The position numbers and the translations under genes were made by a program. The notes beneath the pieces are model-generated. The model did not search any database. It saw nothing but the letters and a program-made list of their open reading frames with translations, and was not told where the DNA came from. Source: Pseudobacter sp. (GTDB taxonomy: Bacteria > Bacteroidota > Bacteroidia > Chitinophagales > Chitinophagaceae). From it: a stretch of DNA of 64,000 nucleotides. Positions within the stretch are counted from its first letter, which is position 1; the number at the start of each line of letters is the position of its first letter. Location of the stretch: the NCBI GenBank assembly GCA_017849455.1, contig JAFIGX010000016.1, positions 1-64,000 of the forward strand, written 5' to 3'. Shown in pieces: positions 33,600-43,239 of this stretch.

Positions 33600-34616
33600 T
33601 TATTTAGTAGCGTCTAATGGATATTCGTTCTTGTATTGTTCGTGGATAGCGGCCCTCACTTCTTTGAAGAAGGCGGGCACCAGCTTATACGGATCATAGG
33701 GCCTGAACGGGATGGCCGGTTTGGGTTCTCCTTTTTTCACTTTATCGGCCAGTGTTTCGATCGGCAGGTAGCCACGGTAACCGCTGTTATAGACGATCTT
33801 CATCAACCGTTTCAGGTCGATCCGAACGCGACTGAGCACACCGAATGCACTTTCCTTCACCTGGAAATTCACTGCATAAGGCATTACTTTTTCGATATCG
33901 ACATAAGGATCTTTACTGATGAAATAGCCGGTGTCCACAATGAGGCCGAACCAGTCGGAGTTCACCATGGCCATGAGTTTGATGCAATCATCGGCGGTCT
34001 TGAGGAAATCGCCATGATTCTGCACGCCCACCATGACGCCCCTCAGTTTTCCATATTCCACGCATTCTTTCAGGCAGGCAGTCATATAAACGGCAATGCT
34101 GTCCCATTTTTTTTCGTAACCCGGTGGAATGGGGCCTGCAAAAACCCTGATCACCGGCGCTCCGAGCTTCACAGCCACATCGATCCATTCTTTTACATGC
34201 TTTACATCGGCCGCTCTTTTTTCGGGGTCAGGACTGGCGAAATCATTTCTCACACCGGTGCCGCTGATATCGAGCCCCAGGATATGTGCTTTTCTTTTTA
34301 CGGCATTGATGAAAGAATCACTGGGCACTGCGGGGTAGCCGGGAAAAAAATACCCGGTAAGGTCTACTGCATCGAAATTCTGTTTAGCACAGAAGTCGAG
34401 CAGGTCGAACATAGACAAACCACTGTCTTTGTTGTTTGTCCGGTTATAATCGTTCAGCAGCTTGGCAAATGAATAGGCATTCAGGCTTGTTTTCACATAG
34501 GAATGGCCTTTCTTCTGGATTTGTTGCTGTGAAAAAGCATTCAGGGCCGTAACCAATAATAAAAGCATTACGATCGACTTCCTGATCTTCGACAGTGTTC
34601 CATGATGATTCATCAT
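33600..34616 (-). CDS. Secreted sugar phosphate isomerase/epimerase-fold (AP_endonuc_2 TIM barrel) protein, copy B
   Basis: The protein has ~338 residues; two adjacent ATGs (34616 and 34613) precede an N-terminal basic stretch and a signal helix ending NAFSQ. The barrel motifs are the same as in copy A (KTSLNAYSFAKLLND, DAVDLTGYFFPGYPA, GVQNHGDFLKTADD, LIVDTGYFI, GYLPIETL), so the metal-binding residues are kept. It lacks the Lys-rich block of copy A, having VKKGEPKPAIPFRP instead, and ends KNEYPLDATK. Retention of both copies with conserved active sites suggests two related substrates or steps. Confidence 0.88.
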   Translation of the reverse strand: MMNHHGTLSKIRKSIVMLLLLVTALNAFSQQQIQKKGHSYVKTSLNAYSFAKLLNDYNRTNNKDSGLSMFDLLDFCAKQNFDAVDLTGYFFPGYPAVPSDSFINAVKRKAHILGLDISGTGVRNDFASPDPEKRAADVKHVKEWIDVAVKLGAPVIRVFAGPIPPGYEKKWDSIAVYMTACLKECVEYGKLRGVMVGVQNHGDFLKTADDCIKLMAMVNSDWFGLIVDTGYFISKDPYVDIEKVMPYAVNFQVKESAFGVLSRVRIDLKRLMKIVYNSGYRGYLPIETLADKVKKGEPKPAIPFRPYDPYKLVPAFFKEVRAAIHEQYKNEYPLDATK

Positions 34617-34654
34617 ATCTGTATGATTAAATTTTATAGTTAATAATTCTGGTT

Positions 34655-36994
34655 TCATTTTTTATGCAGGGGTGGAAGGCCGATAGCTCCAATGGCTGCA
34701 TGGGTAAGGGTTTCCCAGATCATGTGATGATCGGCGCCGGTAGGGCGATTGGTGGGAATGACTGCCGCCATTTTCGGAAGCTTGTTCCCCATCCTGTCGT
34801 GAAAATGGTTGAAGGCGATCTCCCAGGTGGGTTGCAGTCCGAAAGTCAGGCCCTCCGGCGCCGGTGTATTGTTCGGCTGAAGGTATTGCGCCTGGAATTC
34901 CAGTGCTGCCATCATACGCTTCCCCTCTTCTGCATAAAGATCGAATCCTTGTTGCCGGGCGGTTTCTGCCGCATTGGCCATGGAAGAGAATGCCATCCAG
35001 GGATGATGTGAATCGCGGGCGGTTTCCTGTAAAAGTCCGTCCACCAATTCAGGTGTTTTGCCTTTATTGCCCCAGATAGCCGGCCCACAACCCGGCGGCT
35101 CAACCGGGGCAGGGCCATCCGATCTCAGGTAGATATAGGCAGGAGTACGGCCACGCCACATTTTCAACCCAAGATCAAATACTGCACGATCATCGATGAA
35201 CACTCCTATATTGATCAATGCCTCACACATGGCCAGCTCTTTATTGCCGTTCTCACAATCGCCATGAATGATGGTAGGCAGGTATTGTACGCGCAGCATG
35301 TTCTGAAATTTGGCGATATCGGCATTAGACCAGCCATTGTAGGTATACCGGATGATCTCAGCGGCACGCGGCCACACAGATCCGCACCAGGCGGCCTGTA
35401 CGGGACCATTGGCGTAGTTATGCCCACCGGTGAGTGTGGATGCCCATGCATTCATGATCCTGATTGCATTTTCGGCATAGACCTTATTGCCGGTGATCTT
35501 CCAGAGCAGCGCTTGTGAATAGGCAGCAGCACAGTCTTTCTGCTCCACCTTGCAACCGAGATCGGGATTGGAACGTGGGCCACAGGAAACGATGGCTACG
35601 GGATCAGGAGCATAATCGATGGCGCCGAGCGGACTGGCCTTCAATTTTTCGAAAGCAGATCTTTGTGGTTCGATATTATTCGCCACCCGCTTTTTTATTT
35701 CTTCCAGTTGAGCGCTGTTCACCAATACGCCGGGATGAATGAACCCGGCCGGCTTTGCGGGCATGTCACCAGGAGTAGCAGTCAATACAACCGTGGTGGC
35801 AGCATAAGCCGGGTTCATTTCATCTTCATAGGCGGCTTCTACATTTTTGCCTCCGGTCTTTGCATTATCTGTTGAGCTTCCTCCTTTCTTCCTGCCTCCG
35901 CCACCGCCTTTTTTCCGGGGTGCTTCGCCATCACCTGATCCTGTGCCGGATGCAGCGGCCGTTTTATATCCTTCCGTTCCTTTGATGGTTTTATCGATCA
36001 CCCATATATTCCTGAATTGATAGGCATTGCCATGTTCCTGCAGGTAAATGGGGCCTACACCGGCTTCTCCCAGCTTGCCGGTAGAGCCCTTTACTTCTTC
36101 CAGTTCAACATCTTTATAAATGGTAACTCCATTATGTACTACGGTGATGCGGGCATTGGCGGTTTTGGTGGCGCCGCCGGCATCGAACCTGGGCGCTTTG
36201 AATTCAATGTCGAATGTTTGCCATTGCATCGGAGGAAAGGCAACATTTACATCCGGATAGAGGTCTTTCGGTTTGGAAATATTTCCAAACCCGATCGGTG
36301 TTCCTCCCACGCCATAGGCATCTTTGATATTGATCTCGTAGCGCGACATCATGTATACACCACCATTGGTCACTTCGCCCTGCAAACGGAATTCCAGGTG
36401 CAGGAAACAATCTCCGAACTGTTGTTTGGTGATGATGGATTCATACTGGCCCGCGGCATGCGGCACTACCTGCAATGCACCATCGGGCAATATTTTGAAA
36501 TTGTCGGCAGGTGAGGTTCCTTCCAGCCAGTCCTTTTCCATCACCTTCTTCCAGGCATCGAGGTTGGCGCCATCGTACAATACAATAGCTCCTTTGGGTG
36601 GCTTTGCATTCATGGTTGGAGAAATACGGCTGAAAGGTTTCATTTCATATTTCTCTGCTCCTTTGGTGATGATCAGTTTTCCTTTCCCGATCTTACCAGT
36701 GCTGCCTTCGCCTGTAAAATTTGCAATAGCGCCCGCCTGATCGCCTGTGAGCACTACGATCGGCGTTTCACGGGATATTGGATCTTTCGTTAGGTTTATT
36801 TTGTACAGGCCTTCTTTCGTTACATATACCTGGGCAAACATTCCATTGTCCGATTTCCAATCGCCCACATACGGAACCGCTTTACCTGCCTGATCATTTT
36901 CGCCATTCGCATTTTTCTGCGCATAGCCGGTATGCAGGGTAGCCAGACTGATCAATAACACCAGTATTTTACGGATAACAGGTTCTCTTTTCAT
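34655..36994 (-). CDS. Secreted fusion of a DUF1080 (3-keto-glycoside-type) domain and an alginate-lyase-like domain
   Basis: The protein has 779 residues from the ATG at 36994, which gives a signal peptide (VIRKILVLLISLATLHTGYAQ); the longer frame to 37084 overlaps susD and is rejected. Residues ~30-125 are an unassigned beta domain (VPYVGDWKSDNGMFAQVYV). About 130-345 is a DUF1080 domain with GAIVLYDGANLDAWKK, FLHLEFRLQGEVTNGGVYMMSRYEINI, WQTFDIEFKAPRFD and GPIYLQEHGNAYQFRNIWV. A Gly/Lys linker (EAPRKKGGGGGRKKGGSS) follows. About 410-775 is an alginate-lyase-family alpha/alpha toroid (FIHPGVLVNSAQLEEIKKRV, WSNADIAKFQNMLR, NGNKELAMCEALINIGVF, DSHHPWMAFSSM). DUF1080 enzymes cleave or hydrate 3-keto-glycosides; the toroid domain eliminates uronate polymers. 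Stop-to-susD spacing places it directly after SusC/D. Confidence 0.85.
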   Translation of the reverse strand: MKREPVIRKILVLLISLATLHTGYAQKNANGENDQAGKAVPYVGDWKSDNGMFAQVYVTKEGLYKINLTKDPISRETPIVVLTGDQAGAIANFTGEGSTGKIGKGKLIITKGAEKYEMKPFSRISPTMNAKPPKGAIVLYDGANLDAWKKVMEKDWLEGTSPADNFKILPDGALQVVPHAAGQYESIITKQQFGDCFLHLEFRLQGEVTNGGVYMMSRYEINIKDAYGVGGTPIGFGNISKPKDLYPDVNVAFPPMQWQTFDIEFKAPRFDAGGATKTANARITVVHNGVTIYKDVELEEVKGSTGKLGEAGVGPIYLQEHGNAYQFRNIWVIDKTIKGTEGYKTAAASGTGSGDGEAPRKKGGGGGRKKGGSSTDNAKTGGKNVEAAYEDEMNPAYAATTVVLTATPGDMPAKPAGFIHPGVLVNSAQLEEIKKRVANNIEPQRSAFEKLKASPLGAIDYAPDPVAIVSCGPRSNPDLGCKVEQKDCAAAYSQALLWKITGNKVYAENAIRIMNAWASTLTGGHNYANGPVQAAWCGSVWPRAAEIIRYTYNGWSNADIAKFQNMLRVQYLPTIIHGDCENGNKELAMCEALINIGVFIDDRAVFDLGLKMWRGRTPAYIYLRSDGPAPVEPPGCGPAIWGNKGKTPELVDGLLQETARDSHHPWMAFSSMANAAETARQQGFDLYAEEGKRMMAALEFQAQYLQPNNTPAPEGLTFGLQPTWEIAFNHFHDRMGNKLPKMAAVIPTNRPTGADHHMIWETLTHAAIGAIGLPPLHKK

Positions 36995-37037
36995 TTGAAT
37001 AGCGCTTCTTTTTGCTGATGAATATTTTTTGATCTGC

Positions 37038-38813
37038 TTAATCCCATCCTTTATTCTGCGGCATTTTGGAGGTGATATTGGCATCGATCACCGATTGTGG
37101 GACCGGAAGCAGTGTATCACGTAATGTAAGGTTCTTGCTGATCGTGTTCATGGTGCTCACCCGTGGGTAAAAGAAATCTGCTCCGCCCATGCGCAGCAAC
37201 GTATACCTTCTTTGTTCCTCCACGATCAGCTCACGGGAGCGTTCGTCGAGGATAAAATTGAGAAATGAATTCAGGTCGCTCCCGAAATCGGCCACTGTAA
37301 CGGCTTTTGCATTGGCCCTTGTTCTGAGCAGGTTGATATCGGCAGCAGCACCAGGGAGATCGCTCATACGGCCGCGGGCCTCCGCGCGCAGCAGGATGGT
37401 TTCGGCCAGCCGCATATAAACCTGATCGAGGTGCGATTCCGTGGTGTTGGGAAAACCGGGATCGCATTGTGCAAACTTCAGGCTGTAGGGCCAGTCGTTA
37501 TTATTGGGCGCATTGTCGGGCAACAGGTTGAAATCGATAGCGCCGCTTTTTGAACGCTGACCACAACTATTGATATTACCCTGGGTAACGCCGGTTGCGA
37601 GGTATACCGTATCGCCCAGTTTCCAGGGGGCTTTGGTACCGGAATTGGTAAGTCCTGAAAAATTATCATAGGAACTGACGATGAAATATTTTCTCAGTGC
37701 AAAGTCGGAGGCACGTTGATCGAGCTTACCTGAAGCAATATCCGAAGAGGTATTGTATAGCAGCAGCGCTTTCTTGGTAATGGTCTGCCGGCTCCAGCCT
37801 CTCCCACCCCTGTCATCATGCGCAGCGAGGAAACCGGACCTGCCCTGGTATTTTGCATTGGGATACCTCATAGTAGTTTCGTGGCGCATCAGGTTATCAC
37901 CGCCTCCCAGGGCATTTCTTTCCCATTGAAGCACCCAGAGCGCTTCTTTATTGCCATTGGCGATATTGGTGTTGGCAGGATCGAACATATCCATGAAAGC
38001 CACACCGGGCTTGCCGCTGCCGGAGCCATAACGGGCAGTGATCAGTGAATAGGGCCCAGTGGTGATACATTCATTCGACCAGTAGAATGCCGAATCGGCT
38101 TTGCCTGCAGCCAGGTAAGTTTCTGCGAGATAGGTCTGCGCTACTCCGCGCGTCATGCGGCCTGCCCTGATGGGAAGCCAGGGAAGGTTCTGCGCTGCGT
38201 ACCTGAGATCGCCGATCATGATCTGCCTGATAGCCGCTACCTTTTCACGGGTGGCATTGGTGATGATATTCTCGCCGGTCCTTTCTTCAGTGATCAATGG
38301 CACATCACCCCATAAATATGTGAGATGGCGGTAAGCCCAGGCCCTGATCGTACGGGCTTCGGCAATGACACGCGACCTGTCTTCCTGCGAAGGCCAGTTG
38401 ATATTCGCCTTTTCTGCCCGCGTGACGATCGTATTCGAAGCATTCACGACCTTGTAGAGCCAGAGGAAAACTTTGTCGAGGTTGGGATCGGCAGGGGTGC
38501 TCCTGTTCCAGTCGGCAATAATGGTCGACAAACCTCCCACATTGCTTCCGGAAGCGATATTATCCGTACCGGCAATGAAGATGGTGGCAGTAAGATCGAT
38601 CGTTCCGAAACCATTGGTATAGTTCAACCCGTTCCGTTCTTCCCTTACCAGGGAATACAGGCCATTGATCCCTGCTTCAAAACCACCGGGCGTGGAGTAT
38701 AAAGCATCTGCTGTGGTGAAATGGGGAGGGGTCTCATTCAACCGTGATTTGGAGCAGCTTCCAAACCCTGCTACTGCAGTAAGTATGATGAATATTCTAA
38801 TAATTGGTTTCAT
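37038..38813 (-). CDS. SusD/RagB-family outer-membrane glycan-binding lipoprotein
   Basis: The 591-residue lipoprotein (lipobox GFGSC, then SKSRLNETPP) has the SusD layout: helical TPR-like framework with AYRHLTYLWGDVPLITEE, RGVAQTYLAETYLAAGKADSAFYW and the C-terminal YMRLAETILLRAEARGRM, RSRELIVEEQRRYTLLRMG and ending MPQNKGWD. SusD proteins form the lid of the SusC transporter and capture the oligosaccharide at the cell surface. It starts 20 bp after the SusC stop, so the pair is co-transcribed. Confidence 0.96.
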   Translation of the reverse strand: MKPIIRIFIILTAVAGFGSCSKSRLNETPPHFTTADALYSTPGGFEAGINGLYSLVREERNGLNYTNGFGTIDLTATIFIAGTDNIASGSNVGGLSTIIADWNRSTPADPNLDKVFLWLYKVVNASNTIVTRAEKANINWPSQEDRSRVIAEARTIRAWAYRHLTYLWGDVPLITEERTGENIITNATREKVAAIRQIMIGDLRYAAQNLPWLPIRAGRMTRGVAQTYLAETYLAAGKADSAFYWSNECITTGPYSLITARYGSGSGKPGVAFMDMFDPANTNIANGNKEALWVLQWERNALGGGDNLMRHETTMRYPNAKYQGRSGFLAAHDDRGGRGWSRQTITKKALLLYNTSSDIASGKLDQRASDFALRKYFIVSSYDNFSGLTNSGTKAPWKLGDTVYLATGVTQGNINSCGQRSKSGAIDFNLLPDNAPNNNDWPYSLKFAQCDPGFPNTTESHLDQVYMRLAETILLRAEARGRMSDLPGAAADINLLRTRANAKAVTVADFGSDLNSFLNFILDERSRELIVEEQRRYTLLRMGGADFFYPRVSTMNTISKNLTLRDTLLPVPQSVIDANITSKMPQNKGWD

Positions 38814-38833
38814 ACAAGCAATTGATGAATTTG

Positions 38834-41800
38834 TTAGAATGTGATGCTAAGTCCGGCTATATATTCCCGTTGCAATGGAATAGCCCGCTGGTCGTCGAGC
38901 TCCGGATCGAGCGCTTTCCATTTGGTGATGGTGAACAGGTTCTTGCCGGTCATGAAAAAGCGAACGGCCATGATCCCCGACTTGGAGAGCACTCTCCGGG
39001 GCAGGTCATACGACATGGTGATGTCTTTGATCCGGATAAAATTGGCGTTCTCATACACGCTGGGCGTATTGCCCCTTCCCAGGTATTTATTGGCCTGGCT
39101 GGCCCTCGACCAGAATTCATTGGTGGGGTTGTTGGGCGTCCAGAAATTCTGTTCTATCAGGTAATTCTTGTCTTTATATGGATTGGCTTTCACCACACCG
39201 CTCTTGCCATACATGAAAATAGAGAGGCCGATATTCCGGAATTTGAAATTGTTGGTGAGGCCCCAGGTGAAATTGGGTTCCTGTGCACCGATCAGTTGCC
39301 GGTCGTCGGGATCATACATCCCGTTGTTATTACGATCGTCGTACCTGGCATAACCCGGCTTGGCGCCATATCCGGCGGCAGCCACACTATCGGCCAGTTG
39401 CCATACGCCGATGAACCTGTAATCATAGTTCATGTAAATGTTTTGCCCGATGAACCATTTATTGGCCAGGTCATTCTTACCATCTCCATACAGATCCACG
39501 ATCTGGGTTTTGATGATGGTGAAATTCAGGTTCGAGTTCCAGGAAAATTCTTTGGTCATGATATTATTGGTATTCACCATGAACTCGATGCCCTGGTTCC
39601 TGGTCTTGCCGATATTCTGGAATACACTGTTCACACCATTCACGGGCGATATGGCCCGTTTCAGCAGAAGATCATGTGTATTGTTGCGGAATACGTTGAT
39701 CTCACCGGTGATGCGGGAGTTCAGGATACCGAAATCCAGACCGATGTTGAGAGAGCGGGAGGTTTCCCAGCCCAGGTCGCTGCTACCCAGTGTTGTAGGC
39801 ACATAACCGGGCGCCGGCGTTGAACCATCCACGTAATTGCCCTGGCCCAGTTGTGAAAGCGACTGGTAAGGGATGATGGCCTGGTTGCCGTTTTCCCCGT
39901 AAGACAGGCGGAGTTTGAGTGTATTGATGGCAGTGGAGAAACGATCGAAGAATTTTTCATTGGCGATATTCCAGCCGATGGCCACAGAAGGGAATACGCC
40001 ATATTTTTTGCCGGCGCCGAAACCTGAAAATCCGTCGCGGCGAACGGTAGCGGTGAGCAGGTATCTCCTGTCGAAAGAATAGTTGGCGCGGAACATCTGG
40101 GAAATGAGGTCCGTTTTGATATAATTGAAGGAAGGGGTGATCTTATTGGCCTGCGGAATACCATACCACGATAAAAAATCATTGGGGAATCCTTCACCAT
40201 CCAATATGTCCGTTTTGTTCTCCTTCTCTTCCATACTGTAAAGGCCGGTAAGAAATATGCTGTGCTTACCGAATTCTCTCTGGTAAGAAAGGATATTCTC
40301 GATCGTATAGGAATAGTTATTCGTCTTCCGGGTTTCAGCTTCGCCTTTGAGCGCGCCGCTTTTACCGGTATTGGTGCCCCGGTACCAGTTGGCTTCGGCC
40401 GACTGATATTGCAATCCGGTATTGATCCTGTACGACAATCCTTTGATATAAGGGATGTCGATATTGAGGTAATTATTGGTAGAGACCGTATACCTTCTCT
40501 TGAGATCGTCGTATAAAAGTGTTTCGATGGGGTTGATCTTACGCGGATCGTCTGCGATCGGGGTAATATTCACCGATCCATCGGGATTGAACGGAACGGC
40601 CAGTGGAGATTTGTTGAACAGGTCTATGAAGGAAGGCGGTGCGCCACTGTTATTGGCATAAGACAGCATGGTATTGCTGCCGAGCGTAAGCCATTTGGTG
40701 AGATTGGAAGTAACGTTGATCCTGGATGTCCCTCTTTTGTATTGATCATTGATCACAAGCCCCCTGGTGCCGAGGTACGACAGGCTGATCACGAAGGAAG
40801 TCTTATCACCGCCACCTGATACGGAAATATTATGCTGCTGGCTGTTGGCGCTGCGCATGATCAGATCTCTCCAGGTAAACGATTTGTAAGAGCCTGAATT
40901 ATACACGGCCAGCTCAGCAGGTGTAAGCGCCGCTTCATCGAGGGTATCGACCCCCTGTTTGAATTTGTAGTATTCATCACCGTTCATGAGGTGGGGGAAA
41001 TTGGCCACCGACAGGACCGAATAGAAACCATCATATTTTATTCTCAGCTTGCCTTTATCCCCTTTCTTGGTTTGGATCAGGATCACTCCATTGGCGGCCC
41101 GCGAGCCATAGATAGCGGCTGAGGAAGCATCCTTCAGTATTTCAATACTTTCAATATCACTGGGATTTATATCCGAAAGGCTTCCGTTATACGGAACTCC
41201 ATCGAGCACTATCAGCGGATCATTGCTGGCGCTGATGGAATGTCGGCCGCGGATCAGCAGCACAGCGCCGCTTTCGGGATTCGATCCGGCCGCGGTGGCT
41301 GAGACATTGAGACCGGCCGCTGCGCCCTGGATAAGCTGTACCACATCGGTACGCACCATATTCTCGATCCTGTCTTTGGGAATGGAAGCCACAGCCCCTG
41401 TCACATCGCTTTTCTTTTGCCTTCCATATCCTATCACCACCACATCTTCGAGATTGGTGGATGAGGGGGTCAATGTAACGGTAAGATTCGTTTGATTACC
41501 AACAGTCACCTCTTTCGCTTCAAATCCAATGGAAGAAAAAGCGAGAACCGACTGAGGGCCTGCCACATCGATCCTGAAATTACCGGCCTGGTCTGTGATG
41601 GTTGAATGGGAAGTACCTTTTTCATTGACAGTAACATGTTGTATACCTCCGTTCTTTCTCGGTTCATAGACAGTACCGGTGATGGTTAGTTGCTTTTTAG
41701 CCTCTCCTGTTCTTTTACCGGCCGGGATAGTATCGTTCGGTGATGGTGTATTGGGAGCCTCAGAGATCACCGCTCCTACCCTGTCCTTGGAGGTGATGGT

Positions 41801-42085
41801 GTAATAGTTCGGTTTGATGTAGAGAAAGATCAGGTTGTTGGGATACAGGATATCTTTCAGTACATCGTCGAGTTGCCTCTTTGTTTTGTCCTTGAAATCG
41901 TAGGTAGTCGTTTTCCCGGCCAGCAGATCGGGATCATAAACGAACTGGGTCCCATAAATTTTGGTGACTTTTTTAAGTGCCTCTTTCAGGGAGATGGGCG
42001 GGGTTTGTGAACGGGCGGTGCTGCATAGCAGAAAAATTCCTGCAAACAGGGCAATAACCACCCTTTTTAAATGGCAAGCAGTCAT
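38834..42085 (-). CDS. SusC/RagA-family TonB-linked transporter with STN signalling domain
   Basis: The 1083-residue protein has a signal peptide (to ~TARSQ), an STN domain at ~30-100 (LKEALKKVTKIYGTQFVYDPD) and a carboxypeptidase-regulatory-like domain at ~130-205 (ITGTVYEPRKNGGIQHVTV). The plug follows (VTGAVASIPKDRIENM, IRGRHSISASNDPLIVLDG, SSAAIYGSRAANGVILIQTKKG), then a 22-strand barrel ending in YIAGLSITF. The STN domain normally contacts a FecR anti-sigma factor, and the gene follows sigma and FecR genes on the same strand. It imports an oligosaccharide through the outer membrane with energy from TonB. Confidence 0.97.
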   Translation of the reverse strand: MTACHLKRVVIALFAGIFLLCSTARSQTPPISLKEALKKVTKIYGTQFVYDPDLLAGKTTTYDFKDKTKRQLDDVLKDILYPNNLIFLYIKPNYYTITSKDRVGAVISEAPNTPSPNDTIPAGKRTGEAKKQLTITGTVYEPRKNGGIQHVTVNEKGTSHSTITDQAGNFRIDVAGPQSVLAFSSIGFEAKEVTVGNQTNLTVTLTPSSTNLEDVVVIGYGRQKKSDVTGAVASIPKDRIENMVRTDVVQLIQGAAAGLNVSATAAGSNPESGAVLLIRGRHSISASNDPLIVLDGVPYNGSLSDINPSDIESIEILKDASSAAIYGSRAANGVILIQTKKGDKGKLRIKYDGFYSVLSVANFPHLMNGDEYYKFKQGVDTLDEAALTPAELAVYNSGSYKSFTWRDLIMRSANSQQHNISVSGGGDKTSFVISLSYLGTRGLVINDQYKRGTSRINVTSNLTKWLTLGSNTMLSYANNSGAPPSFIDLFNKSPLAVPFNPDGSVNITPIADDPRKINPIETLLYDDLKRRYTVSTNNYLNIDIPYIKGLSYRINTGLQYQSAEANWYRGTNTGKSGALKGEAETRKTNNYSYTIENILSYQREFGKHSIFLTGLYSMEEKENKTDILDGEGFPNDFLSWYGIPQANKITPSFNYIKTDLISQMFRANYSFDRRYLLTATVRRDGFSGFGAGKKYGVFPSVAIGWNIANEKFFDRFSTAINTLKLRLSYGENGNQAIIPYQSLSQLGQGNYVDGSTPAPGYVPTTLGSSDLGWETSRSLNIGLDFGILNSRITGEINVFRNNTHDLLLKRAISPVNGVNSVFQNIGKTRNQGIEFMVNTNNIMTKEFSWNSNLNFTIIKTQIVDLYGDGKNDLANKWFIGQNIYMNYDYRFIGVWQLADSVAAAGYGAKPGYARYDDRNNNGMYDPDDRQLIGAQEPNFTWGLTNNFKFRNIGLSIFMYGKSGVVKANPYKDKNYLIEQNFWTPNNPTNEFWSRASQANKYLGRGNTPSVYENANFIRIKDITMSYDLPRRVLSKSGIMAVRFFMTGKNLFTITKWKALDPELDDQRAIPLQREYIAGLSITF

Positions 42086-42126
42086 TTAGTAAAATTTATT
42101 AAAAGAATCGTTAGAAATGGTCCTTC

Positions 42127-43179
42127 CTAATTCTGGTGAAGGATCAGCGTATCGTTCCTGTGCTCGATCCTGGTGTTCAGTACTGTCGATATTACGAACA
42201 GTGCATCATCGAGGTTGTTCAACATGATCGGGCCTTCAATCTTTTTGTTCTTCAGGGCAGGATTATCGAGCACTATGTGTTTTCCATAAACATCTTCCAG
42301 GTATTCGATGATCTGTTCTACCGTAGGATCATTCAGCAACAATTTCTTTTCTTTCCACGCAGCATAATTTTCAGGGATGGTAATACTGCGGATCACCCTT
42401 CTTTCCAATGAATCGTAGACCACCCAATCGCCCGGCTGCATCACGATCTCTTCATTTTTGAGCAGCAGCCTGATCTTGCCCGACTGCAACACCACTTCGG
42501 TTTTCCCCCTTCGCTGCCTGATATTGAAAGCAGTCCCCAGCACTTCAATAGTGAGGTCTTTACCGTGTACCAGGAATCTTTCGTCCGGCCTGATATTGTC
42601 GGGCTGTTTATTCAAATGCTTTACATCAAAGAACGCCTCCCCTTCCAGCCATACTTCCCTTGGTTCACCGGCCGTCCATCGCTTTTTGAAACTGATCTGT
42701 GAATGAGCATTCAGCACTATATGTGTGCTATCGGGCAAAGTAAGTTCCTTCATCTCTCCATAATCTGTTGCCACGATAGAGCTGAGGGATTTGCCGGACT
42801 TACTATTCAACAGGAAAAAAACAACTACCATCAGTGCAAGACCTGCTACTACTGCGGCAATACTGGCTATTCGTTTCAGCGGCGATCTGTTCAGACGTAT
42901 TACCCTCACAGGTGCTGAACCTTCAATAGCCTGCAAATGCTCCAGGAACCGGCGTCGAATATGTTCATCGTCCGGCAGGCTGGTTTCATATCTAAGGTTT
43001 TGCAGGAATGAGCGGCTGTAATTGATGCTGGCGGCTTTCGCGGGATATATTTCCAGGAAACCTTTCCAGAACCGCTCGTTTTCTTCATTGGGGGATATAA
43101 CCCAGTCCTGAAAATAAGGGTCGCAGATGAGATCTGGTTCTTCAAAATCTTTGTACCTGTTGATCGAAATATTGTCCAT
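42127..43179 (-). CDS. FecR-family anti-sigma factor
   Basis: The 350-residue protein has a cytoplasmic N-terminal part (~1-85), one transmembrane helix (IASIAAVVAGLALMVVVFFL), a periplasmic FecR domain (MKELTLPDSTHIVLNAHSQI, WLEGEAFFDVKH, FLVHGKDLTIEVLGTAFNIRQ) and a DUF4974 C-terminal domain (LLNDPTVEQIIEYLEDVYGK). It senses the STN domain of SusC and controls the neighbouring ECF sigma factor, whose gene is 60 bp upstream. It lies 41 bp upstream of susC. Confidence 0.96.
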   Translation of the reverse strand: MDNISINRYKDFEEPDLICDPYFQDWVISPNEENERFWKGFLEIYPAKAASINYSRSFLQNLRYETSLPDDEHIRRRFLEHLQAIEGSAPVRVIRLNRSPLKRIASIAAVVAGLALMVVVFFLLNSKSGKSLSSIVATDYGEMKELTLPDSTHIVLNAHSQISFKKRWTAGEPREVWLEGEAFFDVKHLNKQPDNIRPDERFLVHGKDLTIEVLGTAFNIRQRRGKTEVVLQSGKIRLLLKNEEIVMQPGDWVVYDSLERRVIRSITIPENYAAWKEKKLLLNDPTVEQIIEYLEDVYGKHIVLDNPALKNKKIEGPIMLNNLDDALFVISTVLNTRIEHRNDTLILHQN

Positions 43180-43239
43180 TGCTAATTATAAGTGTAAGAA
43201 ATGAATGATTTTACCCCATGGGGCAGAAGTTTTTTTAAA

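Noticed and set aside
36995..37084. 30-residue N-terminal extension of the DUF1080-lyase fusion
   Set aside because: It overlaps the susD 3' end and would place the signal peptide internally; the ATG at 36994 gives a normal signal peptide.
38804..39823. 339-codon plus-strand ORF
   Set aside because: Antisense shadow of the C-terminal barrel of SusC; no recognisable domain.
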